From Gymnopus androsaceus JB14 (Eukaryota; Basidiomycota; Agaricomycetes; Agaricales; Omphalotaceae): 64,000 nucleotides of DNA. Positions 11,767-23,789 of the stretch are shown in pieces; the stretch's first letter is position 1, and each line of letters opens with the position of its first letter. A model generated the notes under the pieces. The model did no database searches. It was not told where the DNA came from and saw only the letters and a list, made by a program, of their open reading frames with translations. Both the position numbers and the translations under genes were made by a program. The DNA is taken from contig ML769543.1 of the NCBI GenBank assembly GCA_009733575.1, positions 62,001 to 126,000 on the forward strand, written 5' to 3'.

Positions 11767-14700
11767 ATGAAACTATTCCCGATAAACGGCCGAACAACCC
11801 TATTCCTATTGCAGTTAAAAAAGGCTCTTGTCGCGAAGTGGTCTGAGATTGAGTCGAAGTATCCTGAATCCTGATTTGAAGGAGAAATATGAGTGCGTCT
11901 TTATCCTAACTCTTTAGCGTCCGGTAACATTATCGTGCATATCTCTAATAGTACGTTTCCAAAAGAGAGGAAGCTCGTGGAAGATCACCAAAAAGAGGTC
12001 GTTCACTTGGCTGAGGAGCTTATTGGGCGTTCTTCGGAAAAGGATAGAAACCTGATGTGGCATCGAAGAAGTAAAATTCCAAAAAGGAAATAATCAGCAC
12101 AAGCACTAAAAGCTAAAAATTATTGAAATCGACGATAGACCACAGGTCCCACTTCGGTGAGCGGAACGTAACCAAAAATCTATTTCCCATCTCAATCAGA
12201 CAAGGCGGATATTTAATCTGAGAGGGACCAGCGTATCTTCTCTTACCTCTCACAAGTCCATCTGGTCGAGAGCTCAATATTTTGCGCTTCAGGTACGGAT
12301 TAGTGCTGTTTTTCAAAGCATATTACCATTTCTAATTCTCTTTTAACTAGAGCTCCCGCGTCCCTCAACGGTAATGGTATAGGTTCTGTTACGAACACGG
12401 ATAGTCGGTCGCTTGTAACGGCGACGAGTGTTAGTCAACTGGGGACTATTGTGTAAGTGCAGATTCCCCAACTACTAAATCAAACTCATGAATTACGACC
12501 GCTGTGTAATAATGATAGGGCGAAAGAAATCATTAGAACACAGAATCTAGTCGCTTACACAGATGGCCTGGCCATCGGTATGTGGACATGTATCCTTGTT
12601 CGCTTGTAATGGGTCCAATTTGCTGAGCACCGTGACGGCTCAACTGTCATCACCCAATATCAAATCCAGCGAGAGTCGAGCGACGAGCATATGCACCGAG
12701 AGTGTGTATCACTCATTGTTTTTTACAGGAAAATATCTTGGTCTTGTTTAGCAAGTATTCGTTCCTCCACTTGAATATCAAGTTCTGTAATATATACACT
12801 TGGGCTCTTTGATGCACAAAATCCATACGACGTATATTTATATGGCGGTGATGTTCTCCTCCCCTTTCTGGAGCTCCTCTCCCTTGCGAACTTCTCTAGT
12901 TTGGCTAGAGTTTGACCGTCGTCGTATTTCTAGCTTTGACCGGGCTTTACTGCAGGACTGTCTGGCAGAATGCTGTGCACTGTTCATCATTCAAGCCTTC
13001 AACAATCTTGACCTTATATGTACAAGTCGATCCATTAACGCTTCCAAGTTCCCACCCTTCCTTTCGACAATGAAACGTTCATCATTGGGCTCTGCGACTT
13101 TACTGGGGGGAACTCAGTCTTCAGACAGTCTCTATTCCTTTTCAACGGTCACTTCTACGAGCACATTCGCTGGGCCTGGGTCTTTAGCAGGAAAAGCGAT
13201 ACATAATTTTGGGAAATTGACTCTCAAGGGCATTGAGCAGATCATTATATCCCGACGACTTTCCTCTATCGCAACACATTTCCCGCATCGTAATTCTAAT
13301 AGCTTCGCTGGCTTTCCTGAGATGTATTCCGACCTTTTGGAGTTATCAAGGTAAACGTAATATTCTCTATAATATTCTCTATGTACTGGAGATCTCGTCT
13401 GATTCAAGGATGTTATAGAATCTATATGTATCCTGATTCTACACGCATTCGCGCTCTGCAGCTTATAATGGGCCAGATCGCTTCTCGATCTACTACTTAT
13501 CTCATCGAAGCTTTACAAGCTTGGCCAGAGGTTGAAGTCTCCATATTGCTCTCGGAAATCCTATCTTGTCTTGATCCAATAAGGTTCTTAGTCCACCAGC
13601 TATCAATTTTCGGTTATGACTAAAGTATTTTCTGCCTAAGAACTTCTCGCAGTAATGCCTGAAGATGCTTCATTTCTGCCTATCAACAAAAATCTCTCCC
13701 AAGAGGGAAGGATCATTCTCTAGCTCCATTGTTGAATTCCTTCGAGACTTGCATCTTCAGGTGAAAAAACATGGTCAATTAGCCTACTCATTGTGGCTTC
13801 CTTGGATCTGTTGCTCCATCTATATGTCTCCGATTTTCAGAATCCTGTCGCTCCTCAATACCAAAACAGGATCCCTTCAAAAGTCTAGCATTTCCGCGGT
13901 CTGCAATTCATTCTTGTTGGAAGCGCTGGCAGACGAATCCGCTCGCCAGATTGATTCAATCGCATCCCCTTGGCGGCTTGTGGCTCTGGCCCATGCTTTC
14001 GTTGGAACACCTTGGTTCCTGGTCAGAGTCGGAGCTCTGCGTCGTCAGATCTGGCGTTCACTTGAACAGAGACATATTCAGTGGCGAATTAGCTCTATTT
14101 TCGATACTTTGGTTATGGATTGGACATCCAGGATTCCAAGTACGCGACTAGGTAGGAACATAGCATGAGGTTTGATGAGCCTCTTCTATTTGATATGCTG
14201 ATTGATCTGCTTCGAGTTCTCGGGGTAAGACTAGTACATTATGATGATTCATTCTGCTCATGTATATTTGCGCAGGTCTTCAACTTTGAATGAAGAAATA
14301 TGCTTCAGGAGTTTAAGGACGCTGCATCGATTATGGACAAGTTGCGTCAATTCATTTGATGTCAGTTCTGGCTTGAAAATGTATATTCAACGAACACCTT
14401 GCGATCAAGCAAGAGAAATTGTCACCAGAATTGTTCATCGTCTTATCTTGCTCTCGTGTGTCCATTGCTCCCACAGTAGTAATCATCTAAAAAAATTATT
14501 GCAGGAGTGGCGCCCCAGAGGCTGATTCATTCTTCGACACTTTGTCCTCGACGTATCAGAGTTGTCCACTCAAGCTAGATGCTACTGTGCACTTCATGCA
14601 CCTCTTATCGAGGGCGTCAACATTCGACGAGACACTTCGTCTTGGGCTCATTGAAGGCGGCATCCTTACACTTTTGGCCCGTCGCCGAGACGCATTTGCT

Positions 14701-15025
14701 TTCTTGCAGCGCCTTGAGCTCGCATGAATGTGACAGCGATATACCCGACTCTGATGACCCTCGCTACATTACTGGTGGCCCTCGTTATCGGGCTTTGGTA
14801 CTTTCGCTGGCTAAGCGCACATTCCTTTTATACGAACCAGATACGGGAATGTCATTAGAGGAGATGAAACCCATGGTGCTCATATCACAAAGTACTGAAC
14901 TTTCCATCTGCGATGAACGCCGTTTTCCTTCGGACCATCATGATGACTGGGCGGACTCATCGGTGGGTTCTGCTGAATATCTCCAAACGTACAGAGATCG
15001 TATATACTCTTGGGTAGAGAAGTGA
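11767..15025 (+). CDS. multi-exon hypothetical gene region (one or two genes, structure unresolved)
   Basis: A chain of gene-like exons on the plus strand, with 58-70 nt introns I could place in part. Early exons read MKLFPINGRTTLFLLQLKKA, then FPKERKLVEDHQKEVVHLAE and LIGRSSEKDRNLMW, then GPAYLLLPLTSPSGRELNIL, then APASLNGNGIGSVTNTDSRS, then VAKEIIRTQNLVAYTDG (to about 12577). A second block begins near the ATG at 13070 (KRSSLGSATLLGG) and includes KAIHNFGKLTLKGIEQIIIS, ALQLIMGQIASRSTTYLIEA (about 13455), SISLLIVASLDLLLHLYVSD (about 13770) and a C-terminus ending RDRIYSWVEK. The helical, leucine-rich middle suggests a repeat scaffold. I do not recognise the family. Near 11860, 13655 and 14280 the frame seems to slip by one base, so it may be decaying or carry sequence errors. 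A break into two genes around 12750-12800 is possible. Confidence 0.45.
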
Positions 15026-15840
15026 TCTGAGTGCAACGAGGCTAATACTAGGTGTGACGGTAACTTAGTGATTAAAAAATTTAGAGGATTCGGTATGTAT
15101 AAACGGCTGTCCGATTTCACCGTGCGTATCTACAGATTATGCTGGCCAATCAACCAGATAGTCTAGATGTTCGTCGTTCATATTTGGAAGCAAGCTCAAC
15201 GAGGTTAGGTGTTTTTTTTTTTTATTGAGGAACAGGGTAGATCAGACAGTGTTACTACTACTACTACTAGAGCTCCTGAGTCCCCATGGCCACTATGTGC
15301 GGTGAAAGAACCGGTGGCCTCGTGCTACTGCATTGGCGGAGGCCCTCGCAATGAATCTACGATAGCAAATTGATACTAAACACCGCTTTGACCCTCATAG
15401 CGAAAAGATCCACTCTTTGAGTTTTTGGCGGAGCTTATTTCTAATATGGCAGCTTGGCACTGCGTGTTTCAAGACTCCCAACTCCAACCCGACTCAACAA
15501 TACTGTTGAGTCGGCTTGGAGTAAGGAGACACGAACGCTTTGAAATTTCGACGCAATAGATTCAATTCTGGTAGGGCTTGTGGGCGAATAAACTGAAAGG
15601 AGTAGCTACCGAATAGGGGAGCGATGTTAAATGAATTTTTGAAGTGGCTTAGGTCTAGCTGTGATACGTGTAAGTTTCCGTAACCGTAATGCTAGTCCCG
15701 ATAACTTAGTAGCCATTTTGAGGATCATAGTAACGTCCATACGAGCTACATAATAATATATTCGGCTCAATGCTTCAAGCTTCAGCGCTTGAATAATCTG
15801 TGCTTCCTGCCGCTACTGTCGGTGACAATCGTTTGCTCGT
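15026..15840. other. intergenic, no gene seen
   Basis: Low-complexity pieces only: a T run near 15210-15220 and (CTA) triplets near 15255-15269. No supported gene. Confidence 0.4.
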
Positions 15841-18000
15841 TTTCTTCCTTCAACACTTCTTCATTCATCATCAGAAACATCTTATACTTAGTCCGGATGG
15901 TCGGAGCATGAAGATGTGATGTGATTGATGCATCTCCCATATTGAATTGCGATGGTTGGTGACCACTGCATCTCCTCAAAAAGATATATTTGCACCTGTA
16001 AAATTTGGGGATATTCATAAAATGCTGACTACAACTGAGACATAGACCATTTTTCATGAAATATATCAAAAAAACCAGGTGAAGGTAACTTTTGGTGAAC
16101 CCAAGTACTTAGATTAGTCTTGAAACTCATCTGAGAAGCAAGGATTCTGAGAAAAACGCTATGGTGAAAATATATAGGAGTATGTTAGTAGTGGCGTGCT
16201 TGTGCAATACCGTATTGCCAGTACGGCACCTGGATTCATAGGAATGCGGTGCATCTTGCTTTTAAGGTTTCAACTTTGGATTACTTCTTTAATGAAAAAT
16301 GACTGGTCCATTTTGAGTATTATGGTCACGCCATCAGAAACTTTTTACAGTCTGGGAGTCGGAACATGAAGATGGGATTTACGGGAAGTCAACTGGAGCA
16401 TCTCCCATATTGAATTGCGACGGTTGGGGAAGAGTGCAGGCTTTAAGATGAAAGAGGAAGTGAAAGAAGAAAAGGAGTAATGACAGTGGCGGCGGTAAGC
16501 ATTGATATATTCTGCTCGTGGCGTTCGTACAGGTCTTCAGCATTGAACGAAGAGATATCCTTCCGGAGTCTAAGGGCGCTGCATCGATTATTGACTCGCG
16601 TCGGCTCATTTGATGTCAGTTCCGGCTTGAAAATGTACATTCAACAAAAACCTTGCGATCAAGCAAGAGAAATCATCGCCCGAGTCTTTGCTCTCGTGCG
16701 TCCATTGCTCCCACAATAGCAATCGGGTAATAAATTTATTGTAGGAGTCACGCCTCAGAGGCTGATTCATTCTTCAAACTTTGTCCTCCGAGCTGTTAAT
16801 TCAGAGTTGTCCACTCAATCTACTGCGCAATTCATGCACCGCTTATCTCGGGTGTTAACATTCAACGAGATATTTCGTCTTTGGCTCATTGAAGGCAGCA
16901 TCCCTACAAGTTTGGCCCTCATCGAGACATTTTTACGTTCTTGCAGCGCCTTGAGTTTGCATGAGATTTACCCAGCTCTGATCACCCTCGCTACATTACT
17001 GGTGGCCCTCGTTATTGGGCTTTGGTACTATCATTGGCTCAACACACTTGTTTTATACAAACCAAATATGGGAAAGTCATTACAGCAAATGTAACCCATG
17101 GTACTCATATCGCAAAGTACTGAGCTTTCAATCCGTAATGTTGCCGTAATGAATGCCTTTTTCTCTTGGACCATCATGATAACTGGGCGGATTATGGATA
17201 GGTTCTGCTGAATATCACCAAACGCATAGAGCTCATGTATACTCTTGGATAGAGAGGTGATCTCAATACAATGAAGCTATTACTAGGTGTGATATTTTAG
17301 TGATAAATCTTTTTAGAAAATTCAATGTGTATAAACGGCTGTTCGATTTCACCGGTTTGCCACTGCTTCTGGCGGGCGCGCGCGATAAATCTACGAACCG
17401 GATCTCAGAACGTTGGAGCTAGCTTATTCAGTTTATGGCTTTTACAACTTCGAATAGGCTCTGATTTTTTTCTTGCTCTACTTTTGCTCTAATGAACACT
17501 GGATGCTCTAATTGGTATTCGATGAACACTGGAATGCCTGTCGAATCGCCTCACGTTAGCTAATTTCCTGATTTGGAACTAGTAAATTGATGCTAAACAC
17601 AGCTTTGACATCAGACTGAGATTTTTGTAAAGTTAAGCATAGAAGTAATTCCCGAAAGATCCACTCTTTCAGTTTCGGTGGTGGAGGTGATTTTTAGTAT
17701 GGCAGCTTTGCACTGAAGAAATGCCGTGTTGAAAATATATAGGAGTATGTCAGTAGTGGCGCGTATGTGCGCCCGCGCGATAGCGCATTGCCAGGGCATT
17801 AATGAAAAATGGCTGGTCCATTTTGAATATTATGACCACGGCGGCCATCAGAAACATCTCATAGTCTGGAGACTCGGAACATAAAACTGTGATTTGCGGG
17901 AAGTCAACTAGAGCATCTCCCATATTGAATTGCGACGGTTGGGGAACAGTGTAGACTTCAAGATGAATGAGGAAGCGAAGGAAGAAAAGGAGTAAATGGT
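15840..18000 (-). repeat. three diverged copies of a short gene-like block
   Basis: The minus strand encodes PQPSQFNMGDA in three places: about 15895-15960, 16385-16435 and 17895-17945. Neighbouring residues are similar too (DFP..., then a YEMFLM or YKMFLM tail in two copies). The blocks at about 16160-16450 and 17715-17960 also share flanking non-coding DNA, for example AATATATAGGAGTATGT at about 16168 and 17722. I read this as a duplicated, decaying exon rather than three genes. No function is recognised. Confidence 0.6.
16525..17360 (+). pseudogene. decayed duplicate of the 3' part of the 11.8-15.0 kb gene
   Basis: This segment aligns by eye with 14275-15115 over most of its length. Both encode SGLKMYIQ..PCDQAREI, share CCATTGCTCCCACA (14461 and 16699) and have the same downstream order. 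This copy carries many substitutions and indels: the part matching LAKRTFLLYEPDTGMSLEEM has lost its frame and ends at a premature TAA near 17092. It is a partial segmental duplicate lacking the 5' exons. Confidence 0.7.
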
Positions 18001-18250
18001 GAGATTGATTTAACCTGACACTGATAGTGACGGCGGGAAGCATCAATAGATAGTATTTTGGTGACATACGGTTCGTCTGCTATCTGCATTTTGAATATGT
18101 TCTGTTCCAGCGCTGAACTTATACGTAGTCCCGTATGGATGTTGCTCCGGTTTTCAAAATGGCGAAGTTTCCGGGGCTAGCATTACGATTTTCTCAATAC
18201 TTAGCACAGGACTCACTTGGTCTGATGGTCAACTTCAATGAGAATACAAG

Positions 18251-18260
18251 CTATAAAAGG
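18251..18260 (+). promoter_or_regulatory. TATA box of the small secreted protein gene
   Basis: CTATAAAAGG lies 63 nt before the ATG at 18323, a typical position for a strongly expressed basidiomycete secreted-protein gene. Confidence 0.6.
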
Positions 18261-18322
18261 CGTGCCAAAATCTCTCTACTCGATCACGAAGAACTTCTCA
18301 CTACACCTTTCTCAACCTCACC

Positions 18323-18859
18323 ATGAAGTTCACTGCTACTTCTTTCTTGATCGCTGCTATGTTCATTGCTCCCAAGGTCGGGGCTATCTGTCCAGGATTC
18401 AACTATGGCATAGGAAATGTCATGGCCCTTGGCAACGGGATTAGTCGCTGTAAGTATTTTGCTCTCATTCAGGATTCTGAGTGCCTGTTAAACATTTCAC
18501 AACCCTCGTCTTGGTGTAGGGGATGTCTACGACGACAGTTGCAACGTTGTTGATGGTCTTACGACCACTGGTAACCCCTGCGATCAAGGGATCTTTGAGT
18601 GCAGTCCTCCTCCGATTTTATTCGACCAATATACCAATACCTTCACCGGGCTAATGTGAGTTGAAAATATTTGAGCATCAATCCTTATTACTCACTCGAT
18701 TCCAGCTATGCCTGTCGTACAGATCCAAATTCGGGAGTGTGCGGAAGTGATGTTATTTCAGTTTGTGTGAGTGATATTCGCTTGTCTTTCTGGTATTGTT
18801 GTTTTAAAAAAGGGCTAACTTGTTTTTGTGAATTTCAGTGCCGTAACGACGGGAATTAA
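18323..18859 (+). CDS. small secreted cysteine-rich protein, 114 aa
   Basis: Four exons join cleanly: 18323-18449, 18520-18655, 18706-18766 and 18839-18859. The product has a signal peptide (MKFTATSFLIAAMFIAPKVGA, cleavage expected near residue 21). A mature domain of about 93 residues carries eight cysteines: CPGFNYGIG, DDSCNVV, GNPCDQG, FECSPPP, YACR, GVCG and the terminal CCRNDGN. The C-terminal CC-R-N-D motif split by the last intron and the GxG start are familiar from lineage-expanded small secreted proteins of mushrooms. Their function is not established; roles at the hyphal surface or with plant partners have been proposed for similar proteins. The gene stands alone and has a TATA box. 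The start is fixed by the signal peptide. Confidence 0.85.
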
Positions 18860-19099
18860 GCATGTGTAGTATGAGGATGTATAATTATTAAAAATTAATT
18901 ATATAGTCATGCATGCTTGTATTTCTTGAAGCGCGCATACGTTATTTACGAAAGTATTCTGTTGATGTTCCACAGCACAAAAAATCTCAGTTTATTCCAA
19001 CTTTCGTCCAGAACCGCCGTGCGGCCAATGTACATACGCATTGAGTGATGGGTATATGAGGGTGCCGCTTATATTATTGATCAAACTAAATAGAATAAT

Positions 19100-21265
19100 T
19101 TAACAAGCTTCCAAACCAGACACCCCAGAACCGCAAGCATTGGTGAACTCGTCGGCGATGGTACCAGTGATATCAATGTCGATGAACTGTGTAATTCTAG
19201 TGAGATGGATCGCGAAACTTGACACTGTCGTCTTGACTTACCGTGATGTCTTTGCACGGAGTAGCTTTATTACAATCCAAAAGTACAGCAGGTCGAGTAG
19301 GCGTTCCGGTACCCTAGAGGTCGGATAAGCAACTGCTAAAATTTATCCACCGAAAGGACCCACCTTAATATTATTGAAGGTCACATCGCTGATTTCCAAG
19401 GTTCCGGTATCATCAGTTCCGCCCTGGTAAATGTCAAAATGAGACCTGAAGAACATAGTCAAACAACCATACCTCCCAGAATGCGCTAATGTCTATAGTG
19501 AAGAGTTGTGTTAGGCACCAAGGCAACATGCGCATTCAAGAATCTTACAGAGAGGATATGCTGCAGCATCCTGTAGGTGCTTCAGTAAGACATCCGCATA
19601 ATGTAGGTATAAAACTTACAAATGTGAAGTCTTCATAGGTGATATTGGTCACAGTTCCTTGGCAATTGGGGTAACTCTTAATCATGATGCCGGCGTCAGA
19701 ATTTGAGACTGATACGCCGCTGTAGAAGACGTTCTACAAAACGATTAAGTGTGTACATTGAGGTTAAACGGACAAAAACTGACCTGGACGTCAACGCCTG
19801 TTGCGCCAGAGCCGAAAGATCCAATATTGCATCCTATATTGATAGGTTATTATTGATCTTGCGATAATCATAAAACTACAGCTCACCAGCAGTCCACAAG
19901 CAAGTAATATCTGTGGCAGTAAAACCCTGTGGCGCGGTCAATCATACAACCTCTTTGTATAAAGGGTAGACGTATACTAACATTGGTCGGAGTCTTCACT
20001 GTAACACACTCGTCTGTATTACGTGTCGAAGACGAATGAATACCATGAGCAAAATAAGGATAGAGTGCATACCTCCGTTCTGCGATATTTCAATCAGAAT
20101 AGACTATTCCAAAGAACGGAAGAAAGCTCACCTCCACCGTAACAGAAAACACCTCGTTGTTGTTACCACTTATATCGAACCCGTCCGTCTCACCTATGAG
20201 TTTCCAGGAAAATAAGAGGCTGAAGATACAAGTAAAAGTAAAACAACAGACCAATATGGTCGGCATGGATCGCCATATCGTGTGCTAGGTTACTGAGGAA
20301 GTGATTAGAATCAAGTCAATGAGAATCAGTCGATAGACTGACTTGTCGCCTAGTGCTCCGTTAGTATAACACGCATTAGCGGGATCTAGTCGAAGAGCTC
20401 ACCAATGATTGTGACGTGGAACATGGGGGAATTCCAGAGAGTAATTTCGGTGATTTCAACGCTACGACCATGATTAAGCATTAGCTCTGCCTGAGATACA
20501 AGAGTCGTACTTGTTGCAGTCTTGGAAGCGGATAAGACGTGGGCGATTGGGGTACATGGTGAGCTGTAATGAGATATCAATTTGGATTCGGAAAAATCGA
20601 ATGTTTAAGCGTACATCCCCATCTGGTCGGTACCACCAACCATTACCTGGAAAGTAGAGAGTTGGTATCTCCCCTCCTAGCTTTGAATCCCGGATAAGTC
20701 CTCACCAAAAATAGCACCTGGTCCATTGAAAAGGATATTTTCACAATTCTAAAAAAAGTGGGATATGAGTGAACGCTGCGGTACGTAAATGAAAGTACTC
20801 ACCTCAAAGGTGAACATGGTTCCGCTCAAATCCGGGTTGAATGGCAGGTAGATATTTCCAGCTATGTGGATATTCCAATTTGCAGCGTCATCAAACGTCA
20901 CGGTGGACCTAGGAAAACACACCAAAGTTCGGTCAAGGATAGTTCTAAAAGAGAGAGAACCCTAAAAACTTACGCAAGCAAGTAGTCTCCGGCGGGAACA
21001 TAGAGGAGCACATTGTCGGCGACAGTAGTAGTTACTTGAGGTATGACACACTCTTGCCATGCTTTGGTCAATGCAGGCCCAAGATCGGTGGAGTTGTCTG
21101 CAACAGCACCTAGAATAAAGCGAAGTAATTAGGATTAATGTAAATAGGAGGAAGAGCAGCCTACTTACCGTAATCGAGAACGCTACACTCGATGAAAGCA
21201 AAAGCTCTCTGGACCTGAAGGCCTACTAGCAGTAAAAACGCGCCGGCAGCGTGAAGAGACAGCAT
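19100..21265 (-). CDS. secreted glycoside hydrolase family 28 (pectinase/rhamnogalacturonase-like)
   Basis: The start (MLSLHAAGAFLLLVGLQVQR, a signal peptide) is at 21265. Exons: 21265-21169, 21109-20974, 20908-20803, 20748-20706, 20646-20615, 20563-20511, 20461-20403, 20349-20343 (7 nt), 20292-20252, 20193-20132, 20079-20073 (7 nt), 20013-19982, 19926-19887, 19833-19784 and 19733-19620, then several 3' exons. Beta-helix features of GH28 are clear: FNGPGAIFGNGWWYRPDGD, HADHIGETDGFDISGNN (the acidic TDGFD pair), GVSVSNSDAGIMIKSYPN (IKS in place of RIK), and a Cys-rich tail ending ACGSGVSGLEAC. These enzymes cleave galacturonan backbones outside the cell. At two 3' junctions (about 19440-19470 and 19200) I cannot keep the frame with canonical introns. 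One would need a 27-nt intron. The 3' end is therefore uncertain, or the gene is damaged. Confidence 0.8.
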
Positions 21266-21269
21266 ATCT

Positions 21270-22370
21270 CGTTACGATACATGCTTGAGGACGTGGTCAT
21301 CTTACTTATATGAAAAGATTTTGCCCTGGATAAATTTCGAGTGAACCTTGGCCAATTTAGGCGGGCCGTTTTTCGATCTGGACGAAAGAGACTGTTGCCA
21401 TGAGAGAAAGAAACAGAGCTACGGCCCGTCGTGTTGGACACCGGGTCCTGGAAGAACTGGGAGAACTCAAGTTGGAGTGGATCATTCGATGGTCCCAAAA
21501 ATATAGAACATATACTTCTCCTATCAGTAGAACAAGAATAAGTATGAAGAAATGGCACCTACCGTAAATAAGTCTCTAACCCTCTCTAACTACATAGGCC
21601 TCAGAAATCTAGAGATGCGATATTCGGAGGAGAGGGCAGGGCGATGGTTATAACAACCGATTATACCCGACGTGATTTTAATCAGAAAGAACCATAGTAT
21701 CCCTACCAGGGTACGCGTAGACCAAACCAAACGCTACAAACCCTGAACCTCAGGCAACGAGGAGAGGTTCGGAGATCTGGAAATACTTTAATTAGGGCGG
21801 CGACGCATTCTGAATCGCTGTGTTTCAAGGTTGCAATCCTGTTCAATCTACTCAGATAGCGTGGTCCCGCGACCTAACGCTTCCTCCAGGCCATAGTACC
21901 ACGGACTTACCTTCTGAATGACACCCATTGGCTTGAGGAATAGAGATTGATAATTCAGGGCGGGCCGCAATAGCTTCTTTCCGGATCGTCTTCTCGATTC
22001 TCATGCTTATTTTAACTCTATTCTGCAGCTATCAAGGCTGCGCGTCATTCAGGAACCTCATGTGGTATTGCAATGAATTCATATGGGAGAACTTGGGCAA
22101 AATTATGCTGCAGCCGAAATTGACGTACCATTGAGCACATCCGATGCCTTCAGGCTTGTGATTTCCAGCTTTGACCGGCGCATCTGACTATTGTTAGAAA
22201 CAGGAAAAATATCACTACGAAGGGAAACTTCGTCCAGATTAACATCATAATGTTCCACATGATGATGAGGAGGCATCTCCAACTCCATCGCTCATGATAT
22301 TCGGAAAAAACGGGCGCATGTGCCCTTACCTAAAGAGTAGCATGACTTACTGGTAGTCAAGTCTTCAGAA
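21270..22370. other. intergenic, no gene seen
   Basis: Promoter side of the GH28 gene and further sequence with no supported gene. Short frames on the minus strand have no recognisable composition or splice context. Confidence 0.35.
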
Positions 22371-23130
22371 TCATCCGAAAATGGCCCTCAGGACATGTGC
22401 TAAGCTATTGGAGTGGGAGGGCCATTGCCTGCCATTAATGAAAGTGTCGAGTTTCAATAACCAAGGCCCGACAGTATGGCGAATTTGTAGACGGAGAATT
22501 TCCTTTGAGCGAGCGGCAACAAGACCGATAGTAAGAAACAGTCGGTTTTGTGCCAGACGTAGTGGTCGCATAGCGACGAGCGTGGTCGTCCCAGCCTGAG
22601 AGGGCATCCAGAAGTCCGACATATCTCTATCGGTCAGAAGATACTGGACGAAGAAGTAAACGTTCCGGCGCAGAACGCCGCACATGCACAGTACGAGATG
22701 AAAACTGGTTCGACTAGCTGCAAACAAATCTGAGTTAGTTACATCGTCGCAGAAAACAACACCCGCTGACAATAGGATCATCCGAAAATGGTCCCCAGGG
22801 CATATTGGAGTGGGAGGTCCATTACTATAATCATTGCTCGACCGAATAAGGAAGCTACGCTGTGGAAGTTGAGGGCGAATTTGTAGACGGCCCGGGAGCG
22901 ATTCCTCTGCGCGAGCAGTTGACGCAAAGGCAGCAAGACAAATATCAAATAGTAAGCAACGTAGCGGTTGTTCCAGTGCTGACTGAAGTATCTTATAGAC
23001 TCGGTCAGATGATACTGGACGAAAATTAAGACGCTCCGTCGGCCACACATACATAGTATGAGATGAAGACTAGTTCAACTAGCCCCAAACAGGGTCCCTA
23101 GTGGAACAAGGTTATCGACGTCGCAGAAAA
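22371..23130. repeat. tandem duplication, two units of about 350-400 bp
   Basis: Unit 1 (about 22371-22770) and unit 2 (about 22785-23130) share the same ordered landmarks: ATCATCCGAAAATGG, TTGGAGTGGGAGG, GAATTTGTAGACGG, GATACTGGACGAA and GAGATGAA. The units differ by substitutions and indels, so the duplication is not recent. Short minus-strand frames cross both units, but nothing looks conserved as protein. Confidence 0.7.
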
Positions 23131-23538
23131 GAACATACCTTGATAACGGAGTTTCCGTGGTGACTTTCATTCTTCCGCTTCAACCTCTCATTCCTCATCC
23201 ACCGAATCGGCGAACTTGCATGAATGGGAAAATTCGAAGGCGAAGTCGAAATTACAGTCTCAGGCTATCCTGTTTGTTTCAACCTGAGCCAAACCTGAGC
23301 GCTGAACTGCATAGCGGCAGATATAAGTTTTGAAGGAGACTTGGAGGAGCATAACGAAATGAGGAACCCTGGGGCTGGCAGACACGAGGTACCTTTTGGA
23401 AACGTATCGTTCCGTTGAACTTGGTATGATTCGAGGATGTCAGTGGAGTGATTTTCAGCGCAAATCTATCGAGGATGGCCGTCAGTGGTGAAAGAGCCAA
23501 AAGACAAAAAGGCACCCTCTTGATGACAGCTTACTAAC

Positions 23539-23625
23539 TTCCAATGCGGGGAATCGAACCCCGGGCTGCTGTGCTTTATAATTTACGATGAAAGACAGCA
23601 ATGTTAGCCACTACACCACATTGGA
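23539..23625 (-). tRNA. tRNA-Glu(UUC) with a 15-nt intron
   Basis: Read from 23625 leftward, the acceptor stem TCCAATG (23625-23619) pairs with CATTGGA (23546-23540), with discriminator A at 23539. The D arm (GTGTAGTGGCTAAC) is of tRNA-Glu type. The anticodon stem GCTGT/ACAGC encloses a loop CTTTCA-C, giving anticodon TTC. The loop is interrupted after position 37 by TCGTAAATTATAAAG (23588-23574), the normal site for nuclear tRNA introns. The T arm CGGGGTTCGATTCCCCG is perfect. Without the intron the tRNA is 72 nt. Confidence 0.92.
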
Positions 23626-23789
23626 TTCCAGTGATTTTTTGTTGTCCAGCCACCATCATGTGCCCATTCATTGACCATCACCTCCTCCAGCATGGAAGAG
23701 AGCATAATCACCGGCTACCCCAGGATCGAGAGTTGCAGTGGAGATAAACTAGAGACGACGCTTTCGCTAGATGCAATGGAAGGGTTAGC

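Noticed and set aside
21226..21558. Minus-strand frame overlapping the GH28 start
   Set aside because: It overlaps the GH28 signal peptide exon in another frame and has no supporting features.
22371..23054. Minus-strand frame of 227 codons
   Set aside because: It spans both units of a tandem duplication and changes register between them. The two units do not encode similar protein in the same frame, so selection for protein is unlikely.
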